64,000 bases of DNA, taken from assembly GCF_047425865.1 (NCBI RefSeq), contig NZ_CP179735.1; one strand, given 5' to 3'. How positions within the stretch are numbered: position 1 is the first letter of the stretch; each line of letters begins with the position of its first letter. The DNA comes from Macrococcoides equi. GTDB lineage: Bacteria; Bacillota; Bacilli; Staphylococcales; Staphylococcaceae. The position numbers were made by a program, and so were the translations under genes. This document shows, piece by piece, positions 1 through 8,715 of the stretch. The notes under the pieces are model-generated. The model saw only the letters and a list, made by a program, of their open reading frames with translations, was not told the origin of the DNA and ran no database searches.

Positions 1-55
1 CTATAATAACGTTTAAGACAAAGGTTAATAACTCAATATTCAGAGGAGGTTTAAT

Positions 56-2122
56 ATGGATTTCAGAACACGCGCGCTTGAGATGTTACGTGAGACGTAT
101 GGTGAGGACAGTAAGTTTCGCGAAGGGCAGCTGGAAGCGATTCTTGCTGTTGCAAACAAACAGAAGACACTCGTCATTCAGAAGACCGGATGGGGAAAAT
201 CAATTGTTTACTTTATCGCAACTAAGTTACTGCGTGAACAAGGAAGCGGTCCTGCAGTCATCATCAGTCCACTACTGGCATTAATGCACAATCAGATTGA
301 TGCAGCAGCAAAGCTTGGTTTAGATGTTGTTACGATTAACAGTAATAACCGAGATAAATGGGATGATATCTATGCAAGACTTAGTGCAGTCGATGCGATC
401 ATCGTCTCACCTGAGAAATTATCCGATCCACGATTTATCGACGCACTTGCTGCAGTGAATGATATCGAACTGATTGTTGTGGATGAGGCTCACTCTATCT
501 CTGACTGGGGTCACGACTTCAGACCAGATTATCAGCGCATCGTTAACCTGGTAAAAGATTTACCTGATTCGATTGCGATACTGGGCACTACAGCAACAGC
601 AAACGACCGTGTCATTGAAGATATCAAGTCTCAACTCGGTGAGCTTCAAGTCTTCCGTGGAGATTTAATTCGTTCAAATATCTCTATTCAGGTTAATCCA
701 TCTCAATCAAAAGCAGAGCGACTTGCTTTGCTTGGTGCAAACTTAACAGAACACCCATTTTTAAGTCAGGAACAAGGTATTATTTACTGTCTGACAAAGA
801 AAGAATGTGAATCAGTTGCAAACTTTCTGGTTGAACAAGGTATCTCAGCTGCACCCTATTATTCAGGCATGCGTGACGCATTTGGTGAAGATACATCAGA
901 AATAATACTGGAACGTTTCCATAGTGGTGACATACGTGTCATCGTTGCCACTGTAAAACTCGGCATGGGCTATGACAAATCAAATATAGGTTTCGTGATC
1001 CACTATCAATTGCCACAAAACTTAATCTCATACTACCAGCAGATTGGACGTGCGGGGCGTGACGGGAAACCAGCACTTGCTATTTTGTTACATGGTGATG
1101 AAGATGATACGATTATTAAGTCATTTATCGAAAGCGCGAATAAAGATCCGCAGCTACTTTCTGAGATTCTATCATTAATACAAGCTCACCCTGAAGGAAT
1201 GTCCAGAAACGATCTGTTGCCACACTTTAATTTAAACGTTACAAAGTTAGGTGCAGTGTTAAAGTATTTGTTTGTACATGAATACATCTTAATGAATAAA
1301 CGAAAATATGTTATTAATCCAGATAAACCCTTTGATGCTGTAAGTAATGCTGAACTTCAGCACAATATTAATCAGACACGACTGAGAGAACTGGATAACC
1401 TTAAACGATTTATTCATTATGACGGATGTTTTATGAAATTTATCGCTGATGAGCTTGATGCCCCAGACGTACAAGAGAAGTGCGGCATATGTGCACATTG
1501 CAGGAACCGTCAGTTCATCACACTGGATGATAATCATCCAATGCTGAAATTAGCAAGCCAGTACAAAAATAAATTGCACGGAGAAATTCTGCCACGCAAA
1601 CGCTGGTCTGACAATAAGAAAATAGATGAAGCATTACAATTTGAACCAGGATGGACGTATACAACAGACGCCTACTCACCCGTCGGACGAAAGTTTATGT
1701 ATGAACGTGAACATGGGTACTCAGAACAGACAAAACTTGAAATCAGTCAGTTTCTTAAAGAACATATACTTACCCATCATATCAATGCAGTCGTTGCCGT
1801 ACCAAGTGTACGCAGACCCAACCTTACTCAAGCATTAGCGAAAAGTATCGCTGATTATCATCAAGTACCTTATATAGAAGCGGTTGTAAAAACTGCTACC
1901 GGAAACAGACAAAGCGACATGCACAATTCCATCATGCAGGAACAAAATATTCAAAACACCATACAACTGCAAAATATTGATAACATCAAAGATAAAAATA
2001 TACTACTAGTTGACGACACCGTGAACTCCAAATGGACGATGACAGTCATCGCATCCAAACTGCTGGAACATGCGAATAAAGTCTATCCATTTGCACTAGT
2101 TAATACAGGTGCCGGTGAATAA
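56..2122 (+). CDS. recQ: RecQ-family ATP-dependent DNA helicase fused to a phosphoribosyltransferase-like domain
   Basis: This is a 688-aa superfamily 2 DNA helicase that should unwind DNA 3'-5' with ATP hydrolysis. The Walker A motif GWGKS is at residues 45-49 and the DEAH box at 143-146, followed by a SAT-like TTATAN motif and motif VI QQIGRAGRDG. A Cys cluster (CGICAHC) fits the RecQ zinc subdomain. After about residue 530 the protein is not a usual HRDC domain. It carries a phosphoribosyltransferase-like fold with the PRPP-loop-like segment LLVDDTVNS, resembling ComF. Such RecQ-PRTase fusions occur in Bacilli, and the role of the second domain is unknown to me. The start is set by the RBS GAGGAGG. 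Its 3' end abuts a convergent peptidase gene. Confidence 0.9.
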   Translation: MDFRTRALEMLRETYGEDSKFREGQLEAILAVANKQKTLVIQKTGWGKSIVYFIATKLLREQGSGPAVIISPLLALMHNQIDAAAKLGLDVVTINSNNRDKWDDIYARLSAVDAIIVSPEKLSDPRFIDALAAVNDIELIVVDEAHSISDWGHDFRPDYQRIVNLVKDLPDSIAILGTTATANDRVIEDIKSQLGELQVFRGDLIRSNISIQVNPSQSKAERLALLGANLTEHPFLSQEQGIIYCLTKKECESVANFLVEQGISAAPYYSGMRDAFGEDTSEIILERFHSGDIRVIVATVKLGMGYDKSNIGFVIHYQLPQNLISYYQQIGRAGRDGKPALAILLHGDEDDTIIKSFIESANKDPQLLSEILSLIQAHPEGMSRNDLLPHFNLNVTKLGAVLKYLFVHEYILMNKRKYVINPDKPFDAVSNAELQHNINQTRLRELDNLKRFIHYDGCFMKFIADELDAPDVQEKCGICAHCRNRQFITLDDNHPMLKLASQYKNKLHGEILPRKRWSDNKKIDEALQFEPGWTYTTDAYSPVGRKFMYEREHGYSEQTKLEISQFLKEHILTHHINAVVAVPSVRRPNLTQALAKSIADYHQVPYIEAVVKTATGNRQSDMHNSIMQEQNIQNTIQLQNIDNIKDKNILLVDDTVNSKWTMTVIASKLLEHANKVYPFALVNTGAGE

Positions 2123-2125
2123 AAA

Positions 2126-2157
2126 AATTGCCTTCAAGATATTATCTTGAGGGCAAT
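2126..2157 (-). terminator. Hairpin terminator inside the 3' end of the LysM amidase gene
   Basis: The arms AATTGCC...TCAAGATA and TATCTTGA...GGCAATT pair. Read leftward the hairpin is followed by a T run. The amidase stop codon lies in the loop. Confidence 0.75.
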
Positions 2158-2912
2158 TGATATTTAAAAACCGGTTGACCTAAACTATTCTCAAATATAC
2201 GTGCAGCTTTAATCTTTTTCACATAATCCTCATTGATACGATAAAAATACGTTGGAACGCCGGGTTTTTCAGCAAATCCTTGATAACCAGTAATCATGAT
2301 GCCATTATCACGCGCTGTCTTATACCCCATATGGATAATCTCTCTTTTATTCAGTATCACACCCGTATGCCCCAATGCTCCACGACTATTCACTTTACTA
2401 CCTAATACGAAGATATCTCCGTAATGCACATCTTTCTTCTGAATCGGTATAAACAAACGATTCTCCTGAGCAAACATTGTCGTTGTATCTCCAAGCACTG
2501 TCTGTTTAGGTAAGTAACCCGCTTCAATCATCGCTGCATAGACAGCACTTGAACAATCCCAAGTATCCTTCCCCCATCTACCTGCATAAGATTGATAACG
2601 CGTTTTGCCCATACGATCGTAGAACCATTGCACCATTACATCTTTACTCGGTACACTGCGTTTATAGATAGGTTTTGTATTATTAGGATTTGAAGTGACT
2701 AAATGATCACCTGGGTAAGTAGCATCTAACACTAATGCGTTCCACTTCTTAACATTATCCACCGTAATATTATATTTTTTAGCTATTGAACTAACCGTAT
2801 CATTTGGCTGTACTGTGTGTACTCGAATTGTCTTATAACGCTTTGCATCAGCATTGTTTACTTGTGTTAGTAGTAATGCTCCAGTGGCAATTGCACAAAT
2901 TAATTTTTTCAT
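2142..2912 (-). CDS. Secreted LysM-containing peptidoglycan amidase/endopeptidase
   Basis: This 256-aa exported cell-wall hydrolase has a signal peptide (1-23, ending NADA), a LysM peptidoglycan-binding domain (about 28-73, beginning IRVHTVQPNDTVSSIAKKYNI) and an NlpC/P60-like catalytic domain. The candidate catalytic Cys is Cys120 in TWDCSS and the His is His182 in LGHTGV. The catalytic part resembles the phage-type peptidoglycan hydrolase family Amidase_5. The RBS GAGGAG precedes the ATG. Cell-wall turnover or daughter-cell separation is the likely role. Which bond it cuts cannot be told from sequence. Confidence 0.85.
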   Translation of the reverse strand: MKKLICAIATGALLLTQVNNADAKRYKTIRVHTVQPNDTVSSIAKKYNITVDNVKKWNALVLDATYPGDHLVTSNPNNTKPIYKRSVPSKDVMVQWFYDRMGKTRYQSYAGRWGKDTWDCSSAVYAAMIEAGYLPKQTVLGDTTTMFAQENRLFIPIQKKDVHYGDIFVLGSKVNSRGALGHTGVILNKREIIHMGYKTARDNGIMITGYQGFAEKPGVPTYFYRINEDYVKKIKAARIFENSLGQPVFKYQLPSR

Positions 2913-3021
2913 AAAATCTCCTCATGGAAATAATTTTTTTGAATAATATTTGAAATATGATACCAGTATTACCTTATATTCAACCCTTTGTATTAGTGAG
3001 TTTCAGTACAATTAATAAACA

Positions 3022-3046
3022 ACCGCTTATCAAAAAGATAAGCGGT
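3022..3046 (-). terminator. Hairpin terminator
   Basis: The perfect 10-bp stem ACCGCTTATC/GATAAGCGGT lies just downstream of the group B fragment and terminates leftward transcription coming from the group A gene at 4361. Confidence 0.65.
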
Positions 3047-3050
3047 AAAA

Positions 3051-3353
3051 TTATGCGCGTTTCCAGACGTAACTATCTTTATACATTAATGACCCTTGAT
3101 CACTACCATATACTTTAAGAATGTTATACCATTTCTTCATCTTAGCTTTCGTATTAGCATCAATTAAAATAGCGCGTTCTAAAGTTGTAGGACCATAAAT
3201 ACCTGTGTCATAATCATAATCCGTTGTAGAAATAAAAGCTATATTTTTGTAGATATCGATGTAGCCATCATAAATACTAATAGACTGTTTCGAAGAATAT
3301 ACGGGTTTACCATACACACTTTGAATTTTAGATCTATTAACACGTTTAATCTT
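3051..3353 (-). pseudogene. C-terminal fragment of a group B secreted protein
   Basis: The open frame begins immediately after the stop codon of the upstream group A gene, in the same frame. It encodes only the second half of a group B protein: KIKRVNRSKIQSVYGKPV, then VDIYKNIAF-type and LERAILIDA-type blocks, and the C-terminus KDSYVWKRA matching the ...SSEWASY ends of the paralogues. No signal peptide and no ribosome binding site are present. The first usable codon would be a GTG at 3317. It looks like the remnant of a tandem A-B gene pair after a recombination that removed the B N-terminus. Confidence 0.8.
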
Positions 3354-4361
3354 TTATTTTTTTAAAGGTTTTTTATACATATATTTTAAGTTACCTTTAC
3401 AACTATCAAATACAACATATAAATCATATCCATATTTTGATTTATCATACTTTAATGTATGTTCAACAATATGTTTACGTGAAAGTTCTGAACTAGCAGG
3501 AATACCATATGCTTTCTTAATGGCATAATATGATACAGGCTTCTTCGGTGCATATATCAAGTTTTTCGCTACTTTGTAACCTTGATATCCGGCATTATTA
3601 CCTACTTTATATTCACCGATATTCGTAACCATAGTTTGATAAGCTCTAAAATCATTATTTACTTTACCAGCTAATTCTCCTGCTTTATGTCCACGAACTA
3701 TATTGTCTGAACTATTTACGTAATCTTTTATAAATGCTTTCGACGTAAAATCAATACTGGCCGTGTCTTCTTTATCAAAACGAGGTTTATCACCTGTAGA
3801 TTTTCCTCCTGCTAACCAATCAGCGTACTTTAAGATACCATTAGCTTCTTGAGTCAAAGCACCCGTCCCACCTACTAAAGTCAGTATCAATGTTTCTTCT
3901 TTATTATTTGCCCATGTTTTAAAATATCTGTCTCTATTCACTATATACTGTCTGTACTCTTTATAGTACTTTTTACCTTTTGCCTCCTTTAACCTTTGTT
4001 CAGCTAACCAGCTGAATGTACGATCATAATCAATCGCTGTATTGGATTTACCGATAATCTTTAAGTTACTATCATCTACCGGTAAATAATAGTTACCTTT
4101 AAGCACCAAAAAGTTATAACCATCAATTAATTTATGTTTAACAACGACTACTTTAGTTCCTGCTTTTAAAGTTTTGAAATAATTATTTGATCTTATGTAT
4201 GTATCTTTAATCATTACATTTGTATCTTTCAACATTACAGCTGAATAGTCACGATTTCCCACTTTTATTTCAGATGGTTTTGAAGTTTTTACTTCTGCGA
4301 ATGCTGGTAATGACGGCAACAATAATCCTATTGATAGTACGCTTAAAGCTAATTTTTTCAT
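3354..4361 (-). CDS. Secreted group A protein (SH3-like plus DILSDQF-type module)
   Basis: This 335-aa exported protein has no function known to me. Its signal peptide is residues 1-22, ending PAFA. An SH3-like segment (about 33-103) includes LKAGTKVVVVKHKLIDGYNFLVLKGN. It is followed by a helical, charged middle part. The C-terminal module (about 200-335) includes FTSKAFIKDY, NIVRGHKAGE, KAYGIP and a DxxKGNLKYM end. It is most like the protein at 12758. The RBS GGAGG lies upstream of the ATG. The stop is followed in frame by the group B fragment. Confidence 0.8.
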   Translation of the reverse strand: MKKLALSVLSIGLLLPSLPAFAEVKTSKPSEIKVGNRDYSAVMLKDTNVMIKDTYIRSNNYFKTLKAGTKVVVVKHKLIDGYNFLVLKGNYYLPVDDSNLKIIGKSNTAIDYDRTFSWLAEQRLKEAKGKKYYKEYRQYIVNRDRYFKTWANNKEETLILTLVGGTGALTQEANGILKYADWLAGGKSTGDKPRFDKEDTASIDFTSKAFIKDYVNSSDNIVRGHKAGELAGKVNNDFRAYQTMVTNIGEYKVGNNAGYQGYKVAKNLIYAPKKPVSYYAIKKAYGIPASSELSRKHIVEHTLKYDKSKYGYDLYVVFDSCKGNLKYMYKKPLKK

Positions 4362-4490
4362 GTAAATTCCTCCACAGCTATTTAATATCTAAATCATACT
4401 ACGACTAACAAATAATAACAATAAAATTTACAATTATTTACGCTTATACTAGCGACAATCGGGTACTGATAATTAAAGGAAGTGATAAGG

Positions 4491-4670
4491 ATGATTATGA
4501 TAGCATTATCTTTACCAGGTATTCTATTCATTGCGTTGATTCTAGGTATTATCGCATGGGTGGTAATCATGTTAATAAACTCTACTAAAAACGCTGCTAA
4601 GCAAAACACTTCAACAATCGACAATGAATTAGAAGCTATTGAACGTGAGCACAATCGAAAACATTCTTAA
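4491..4670 (+). CDS. Small single-pass membrane protein
   Basis: A 59-aa protein starting MIMIALSLPG. A long hydrophobic helix (about 3-30) is followed by a charged tail ending REHNRKHS. The ATG at 4491 is preferred over the upstream GTG because AAAGGAAGTGA sits 5-7 bases before it. It is transcribed alone toward a shared terminator. I recognise no family. Confidence 0.6.
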   Translation: MIMIALSLPGILFIALILGIIAWVVIMLINSTKNAAKQNTSTIDNELEAIEREHNRKHS

Positions 4671-4679
4671 AGTAAAAAT

Positions 4680-4706
4680 AGCGATACTACATTTCGTAAT
4701 ATCGCT
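4680..4706. terminator. Bidirectional hairpin terminator
   Basis: The arms AGCGATACTAC/GTAATATCGCT lie between the convergent small membrane protein and fic genes, with T-rich flanks on both strands. Confidence 0.75.
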
Positions 4707-4709
4707 GTT

Positions 4710-5795
4710 TTAATTTCTTCTATGAGTAAAGTAAGCACTATTTGTTTCTTTCAATAAATCAAACAATGCTGTGTTCTTATAAATTCTCTCTCTACCAATC
4801 ATTTCACTCTCCAGAAAACCTTCTTCTTCAAGTTGTTTCAAATAAGTAATAGCAGTTCTTCTAGAAATCCCAAGTGTATCTTCTAAATAATACGTTTTCG
4901 TATAAAATTCATAAAATAATGCTTCAACTAAATCTTTTGAGTATAGTTTCGGTAATTTTTCTTTCAATCTCTCTGTATATAAGTCTATCTGTTCATTGAT
5001 CTCCATTAAAATCTTCAAAGTTTCATCAGCTGTCTGATGAACTGCATTTAACATATAGATAATCCACTCTTCAACAGCACCTTCTTCCTGGTTTTGAATC
5101 GCATTCAGTTTTAAATAATAATCTTTCTTTTCTTTTAAAATATATTTACTCAAATATAATATTGGACTATCTAGTAATCCTTTTAAAACAAGAAATAATA
5201 TATTCAATACTCGGCCCGTTCGACCATTACCATCATAGAATGGATGTATCGTTTCAAATTGATAATGCATGATTGAGAGTTGAATTAATGGATCAACATC
5301 ATAGTCCTTGTTGATATAACTCTCTAAATTTTTAAGGAGACTAATGATTTCTACATAGGATTCAGGTGGGATAAAGATAACCTCATTTGTGGATGGATTC
5401 ATAATTTTTGTGCCCGGAAGTGTACGAATACCTGGTCGATTCCCATCTATTATGTCATGAATTTCTATCATTAAATTGGTATGAATGAATCCTCGTTTTT
5501 GTACAAATTCAAAACCATGCCAAAGTGCACGTCTATAATTCAAAACTTCTTTTGCCGCTAAATGCACGACATCATCCTTACCCATCGCCTTATACAATTC
5601 ATCATGTGTCGTTACGATATGTTCAATTTCAGAACTATCTTTTGCTTCATTTAAAGTCATAGCATTAATTAATATATGTTGATTAGGTAGTACCTTTGAA
5701 TAACCTTTAAGTTCTCCGAGTGTTCTATTTGCTTTAGCTAAAGTTTTTAGGAGTTCCGGATGATTGTGATTAAAAGAAAATGGTAATGTTTTCAT
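4710..5795 (-). CDS. Fic-family protein with C-terminal winged helix
   Basis: This 361-aa protein has a Fic_N-type N-terminus (about 1-100), the Fic catalytic motif HPFYDGNGRTGR (184-195) and a C-terminal winged-helix region (about 300-350; LGISRRTAITYLKQL). Fic enzymes usually AMPylate target proteins from ATP. The catalytic His and the anion-binding NGR residues are all present. The segment SSEIEHI (54-60) resembles the class II inhibitory helix, though the residue after Glu is His rather than the common Gly or Asn. The RBS AGGAGG sits just before the ATG. Palindromes upstream suggest autoregulation through the winged helix. Confidence 0.88.
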   Translation of the reverse strand: MKTLPFSFNHNHPELLKTLAKANRTLGELKGYSKVLPNQHILINAMTLNEAKDSSEIEHIVTTHDELYKAMGKDDVVHLAAKEVLNYRRALWHGFEFVQKRGFIHTNLMIEIHDIIDGNRPGIRTLPGTKIMNPSTNEVIFIPPESYVEIISLLKNLESYINKDYDVDPLIQLSIMHYQFETIHPFYDGNGRTGRVLNILFLVLKGLLDSPILYLSKYILKEKKDYYLKLNAIQNQEEGAVEEWIIYMLNAVHQTADETLKILMEINEQIDLYTERLKEKLPKLYSKDLVEALFYEFYTKTYYLEDTLGISRRTAITYLKQLEEEGFLESEMIGRERIYKNTALFDLLKETNSAYFTHRRN

Positions 5796-5833
5796 TTTAC
5801 ACCTCCTAAATTATTATAATGGATGACAATAAC

Positions 5834-5893
5834 GTGTGCAAATTTCTAGATTTTTTGCACACATTTTTAAAACCTATGCAAAATTTGCACAGG
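5834..5893. promoter_or_regulatory. Paired palindromes upstream of fic (putative operator)
   Basis: Four copies of a TGTGCAAA-like half-site occur: GTGTGCAAA (5834-5842) facing TTTGCACAC (5854-5862), and a 21-bp near-perfect palindrome at 5873-5893 with arms CCTATGCAAA and TTTGCACAGG. They lie 40-100 bp upstream of the fic start, where a dimeric regulator would bind. Confidence 0.55.
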
Positions 5894-6025
5894 TTTGAAT
5901 TAATCATTACTCATATTTCAAAATTTATATCACTAGTAATTTTTTATATCATCATAAATCTAAAGAAATCTCTTAAAAATTCATACAATGTTTATATCCT
6001 ATTTTCTTTAAATTTCCTAAAACGT

Positions 6026-6033
6026 GGTATAAT
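6026..6033 (+). promoter_or_regulatory. Extended -10 promoter for the 6062 operon
   Basis: TGGTATAAT (TATAAT at 6028-6033) lies about 30 bp before the ATG, with only a weak -35. The RBS AGAGGTGAG follows. Confidence 0.5.
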
Positions 6034-6061
6034 GGATTAAAATAGCAAAAGAGGTGAGTAA

Positions 6062-6490
6062 ATGATTGCATGGTATATCAAAAATAACAAAAAATATTTT
6101 ATGGCTTATATAGCTGGACTCATCATAGTTTTCTTATGTATGTGCTTTATATTTTTACCTAAGTTCCCTCTGTTCGCGATGTATCTGTTTATCATGATGC
6201 TCTCACTTACCTATGTTGATACAATCAGTCAAATCAAACGATATCTAGAGAATAATAATGCTAAACAGTGGCTCGTTGCAAAGTGGCACTATAAAGATTG
6301 TGTGACATTTTCAATCTTTGTACTATTGATGCTTGGCTTAGGGTATATCGCGATTCAGAATTCACCCCCTAATTTACCAGCTATGAGTTCACTTTATACA
6401 TTTGCCATCATATTTGTAGTTACTTCAATATTCAAGTGGCTGAGATATATGGAATATAAGCGAGAAATGAAAGAAGGTAATATCGTATGA
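6062..6490 (+). CDS. Four-helix membrane protein, first of a homologous pair
   Basis: This 142-aa integral membrane protein has hydrophobic segments at about 14-34, 36-50, 81-100 and 106-122, with charged loops and C-terminus (RYMEYKREMKEG). The strong RBS AGAGGTGAG precedes it. It overlaps the next gene by 4 bases (ATGA), so the two are translationally coupled. The two proteins share the same layout (KHPI/KFPL after helix 1, a FKW motif near the end) and likely arose by duplication. No known family is recognised. Confidence 0.75.
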   Translation: MIAWYIKNNKKYFMAYIAGLIIVFLCMCFIFLPKFPLFAMYLFIMMLSLTYVDTISQIKRYLENNNAKQWLVAKWHYKDCVTFSIFVLLMLGLGYIAIQNSPPNLPAMSSLYTFAIIFVVTSIFKWLRYMEYKREMKEGNIV

Positions 6491-6906
6491 CAAAGAATTT
6501 GTACATTAACATGCTTATCTATGGAAGTGTGTTTATTTTAATTATTATCATTTATAGTCTTATGTCATTCCCTAAGCATCCAATTATATCGTGTTATTTC
6601 TTACTGCTTGGATTAGTTTGTATGGGCTCAGTTTGGCCAGAAACGAAAATTAAACAGGCCATGTCTATAGATAAACTAAAAGGTCTTCAATTAAAAGAAT
6701 ACTATTACTTTAGATATATTTTTGTTTATATAGGTCTTTTAATCATAAGTATCATCATTTATTTTATCTTTGAATCCTATGAACCATATTCTACAGGTTT
6801 ATTCACCATGCTAATTACGTGGTGTGGAACTACAGTAGTATCATTTTTTAAATGGAAAGATGTTAAAGAAGAACTTAATAAACTAACAAACAAACCAACT
6901 CAGTAA
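6487..6906 (+). CDS. Four-helix membrane protein, second of the pair
   Basis: This 139-aa integral membrane protein has helices at about 8-28, 33-48, 78-97 and 105-120 and ends VSFFKWKDVKEELNKL, mirroring the C-terminus of its upstream partner. Its ATG overlaps the partner's stop codon. The two may form a heteromer, which is an inference from the coupling and similarity. Transcription ends at the hairpin immediately downstream. Confidence 0.75.
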   Translation: MTKNLYINMLIYGSVFILIIIIYSLMSFPKHPIISCYFLLLGLVCMGSVWPETKIKQAMSIDKLKGLQLKEYYYFRYIFVYIGLLIISIIIYFIFESYEPYSTGLFTMLITWCGTTVVSFFKWKDVKEELNKLTNKPTQ

Positions 6907-6938
6907 ACTATTACAATTAATAAAGTTAACTGAGTTGG
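6895..6938. terminator. Bidirectional hairpin terminator
   Basis: The perfect arms CCAACTCAGT/ACTGAGTTGG are followed by TCTTTTATT rightward. The hairpin serves the membrane-protein pair and the convergent lipoprotein gene. Confidence 0.85.
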
Positions 6939-6945
6939 TCTTTTA

Positions 6946-7995
6946 TTACTTAGAAATAGGTTTTGTAAATTCATTTCTGTAATCCTTGGTTCTAGGATCA
7001 TATTTCTCTAATCTATCATAAACTTTTTCTGCTTCTACCTTTACATCAGGATAATCCCCAAAATATCCAGAAGTCGCACCTCTAATCATTAAATTCCAAG
7101 CTATGAGTGGAGAATCATTGTCATTAGGATTTTCTTCGTATTTATCTAAACATGCATTTGCTATCGCTATTGTATGAAGTTTTTCTTCTTTTTCACTTCT
7201 ATTAGTAGGATTATTCTCATATCCACAGCTTACAGGTTCATTATTATTTTGGTTAGCTTCAGAAACCGATTCTCCCGGACTTGGTGCATCATCGTCACTT
7301 ACAATCAATTCACCTTCCATGGGATAATCTTCTAATCGTTGCTCCATGGCAATAAATTGATCATTTTTGTCAAAGTGAATAATTAGTTTAAAGCCATTAT
7401 TTTTTTTATTATCATATACTAATGAAATTCTATCTCCTTGTGCACTCTTCCAAACTTCTGTTGCCACACCATAAAAAGCTATTATTTTTTCTCTTGTATA
7501 TGGTTGATACGAATTGATATAGATTTGAGATACTTTACCATCCGTATTTTCAATCGCAATGTCTCCAAAGCGTTCATGATTTTCAGATATTCTACTTTTG
7601 CCATCATTCGTAGGTTTACCGTATAGTTGTCCTACTTGCGCAAGGTCCATCCCCTGCTCAATGCCTGCAAATCCTGTAGTTCGATTCGATCTTGTATATC
7701 CTTTAATGAATGCATCTGAAAGAATATCCACATGACCCAGAGCATCTACATAGGTATATTTTCTTTTTGTTGTTTGTTGATTACTTTGGTCTTCAGTAGT
7801 TTGTTTTTCTGTTTTTTGCTTATCTTTTGTCGTATCTTGTTGTGTTTGCTTGTTATCATCTTTTTGCACTTTCTTTTCTGATGTATTCTCAGAAGCTACT
7901 TTAGATGCACCTTTGTCTTGTTCTTCACTTTTATCCTCACCGCATGCAGCAAATAATACTGTTGTAGATAAAACGACTGATAGTAGTTTTTTCAT
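6946..7995 (-). CDS. Lipoprotein with a group A-type C-terminal module
   Basis: This 349-aa lipoprotein has a lipobox LFAAC with acylated Cys18. A Lys/Gln/Thr-rich low-complexity linker (about 20-80) probably spans the cell wall. The folded module (about 88-245) contains DILSDAFIKGYTRSN, GMDLAQVGQLYGKP and NGFKLIIHFDKND, matching the C-terminal module of the group A secreted proteins (compare VDILSDQF... and GYKIIVAMD). A unique Glu/Tyr-rich tail follows. It is thus a membrane-tethered relative of the secreted family. The RBS GGAG lies upstream. The function is unknown. Confidence 0.8.
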   Translation of the reverse strand: MKKLLSVVLSTTVLFAACGEDKSEEQDKGASKVASENTSEKKVQKDDNKQTQQDTTKDKQKTEKQTTEDQSNQQTTKRKYTYVDALGHVDILSDAFIKGYTRSNRTTGFAGIEQGMDLAQVGQLYGKPTNDGKSRISENHERFGDIAIENTDGKVSQIYINSYQPYTREKIIAFYGVATEVWKSAQGDRISLVYDNKKNNGFKLIIHFDKNDQFIAMEQRLEDYPMEGELIVSDDDAPSPGESVSEANQNNNEPVSCGYENNPTNRSEKEEKLHTIAIANACLDKYEENPNDNDSPLIAWNLMIRGATSGYFGDYPDVKVEAEKVYDRLEKYDPRTKDYRNEFTKPISK

Positions 7996-8127
7996 GATAA
8001 GCTCCTTTAATGTTTATTATTATACTTATCTCTATTATCTACTAAATAATGTCATCTATAAATGATTATTAAAAATACATTTGAAAGTGTTGATTACTTT
8101 TGATTATTTATATTAATTTCAAAAAAA

Positions 8128-8149
8128 ACCGAATACAAAAGTATCCGGT
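8128..8149 (-). terminator. Hairpin terminator
   Basis: The arms ACCGAATAC/GTATCCGGT are followed leftward by eight T residues, just after the phase-variable lipoprotein gene. Confidence 0.8.
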
Positions 8150-8156
8150 AGACGTG

Positions 8157-8715
8157 CTATTGATTTGGGTTCACACCAAATTCCTGTTCCCAGGCACGGT
8201 CCATAATACCCGTTGCCTCCTCTAATCGTTGATAATACTGTTCTTCTGTGATAAAACCTGCTTCATAGTCAGCTGAAGCTTGTTGTTCAATTGCAACTTT
8301 TTCATTTCCTGCTGCAACAATTGCCGGGGTTCTACATACTTCAGGAATACCCCCTTGTATGTTCTTACAGAAATCAATAATTTGCTGCTGTGTCGGTTGA
8401 TTAGCTTGTGCCATTTCAGAAGTCGGTTGTTCTTGTGTCGGTGCCTCTGTCGTTACTACTTCTGTTGTCTGCATTTCTGTCGTTGGTAGCTCGGTTGTTG
8501 GCATTTCTGTTGTAGGGGCTTCTGTCGTACTTTCTTCTTTTTTCTTTTTATTTTCTTTTATTTTCTTTTATTTTCTTTTTCGCTGATTCAGCTTTATCTT
8601 CTTTCTTTGAAGACACGTCTTCTTTCGGTTCTTCTTTTGTTTTTATTTCTTGCGGGCCTAGACACCCTGATAATACTACAGACGCTGTAAATAAAGTCGC
8701 TAATAATTTATTCAT
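8157..8715 (-). CDS. Putatively phase-variable lipoprotein, out of frame (OFF)
   Basis: The ATG at 8715, preceded by GGAGG, opens a lipoprotein frame MNKLLATLFTASVVLSGC (lipobox LSGC, Cys18). It stops after 55 codons at a TAA at 8548-8550, inside a tandem 10-bp repeat. The rest of the protein is open in another frame from 8157 to about 8550: a Pro/Thr/Glu linker (TTEAP, TTEMP, TTELP) and a C-terminal domain ending EQEFGVNPNQ. Removing one 10-bp unit joins the two frames into a continuous lipoprotein of about 180 aa. Adding units leaves or recreates a TAA. The domain's function is unknown. In-frame GTG/ATG codons downstream of the repeat lack an RBS. Confidence 0.75.
8541..8580. repeat. Tandem 10-bp coding repeat (TTTTCTTTTA)
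   Basis: Two perfect units (8551-8560, 8561-8570) are flanked by near-perfect ones (8571-8580 with one mismatch; 8541-8550 with one extra T). Since 10 is not a multiple of 3, each gain or loss shifts the lipoprotein reading frame. Confidence 0.9.

Noticed and set aside
5819..6040. Rightward open frame of 73 codons upstream of the 6062 gene
   Set aside because: It has no RBS, overlaps the palindromes and promoter region, and its sequence looks like translated AT-rich intergenic DNA.
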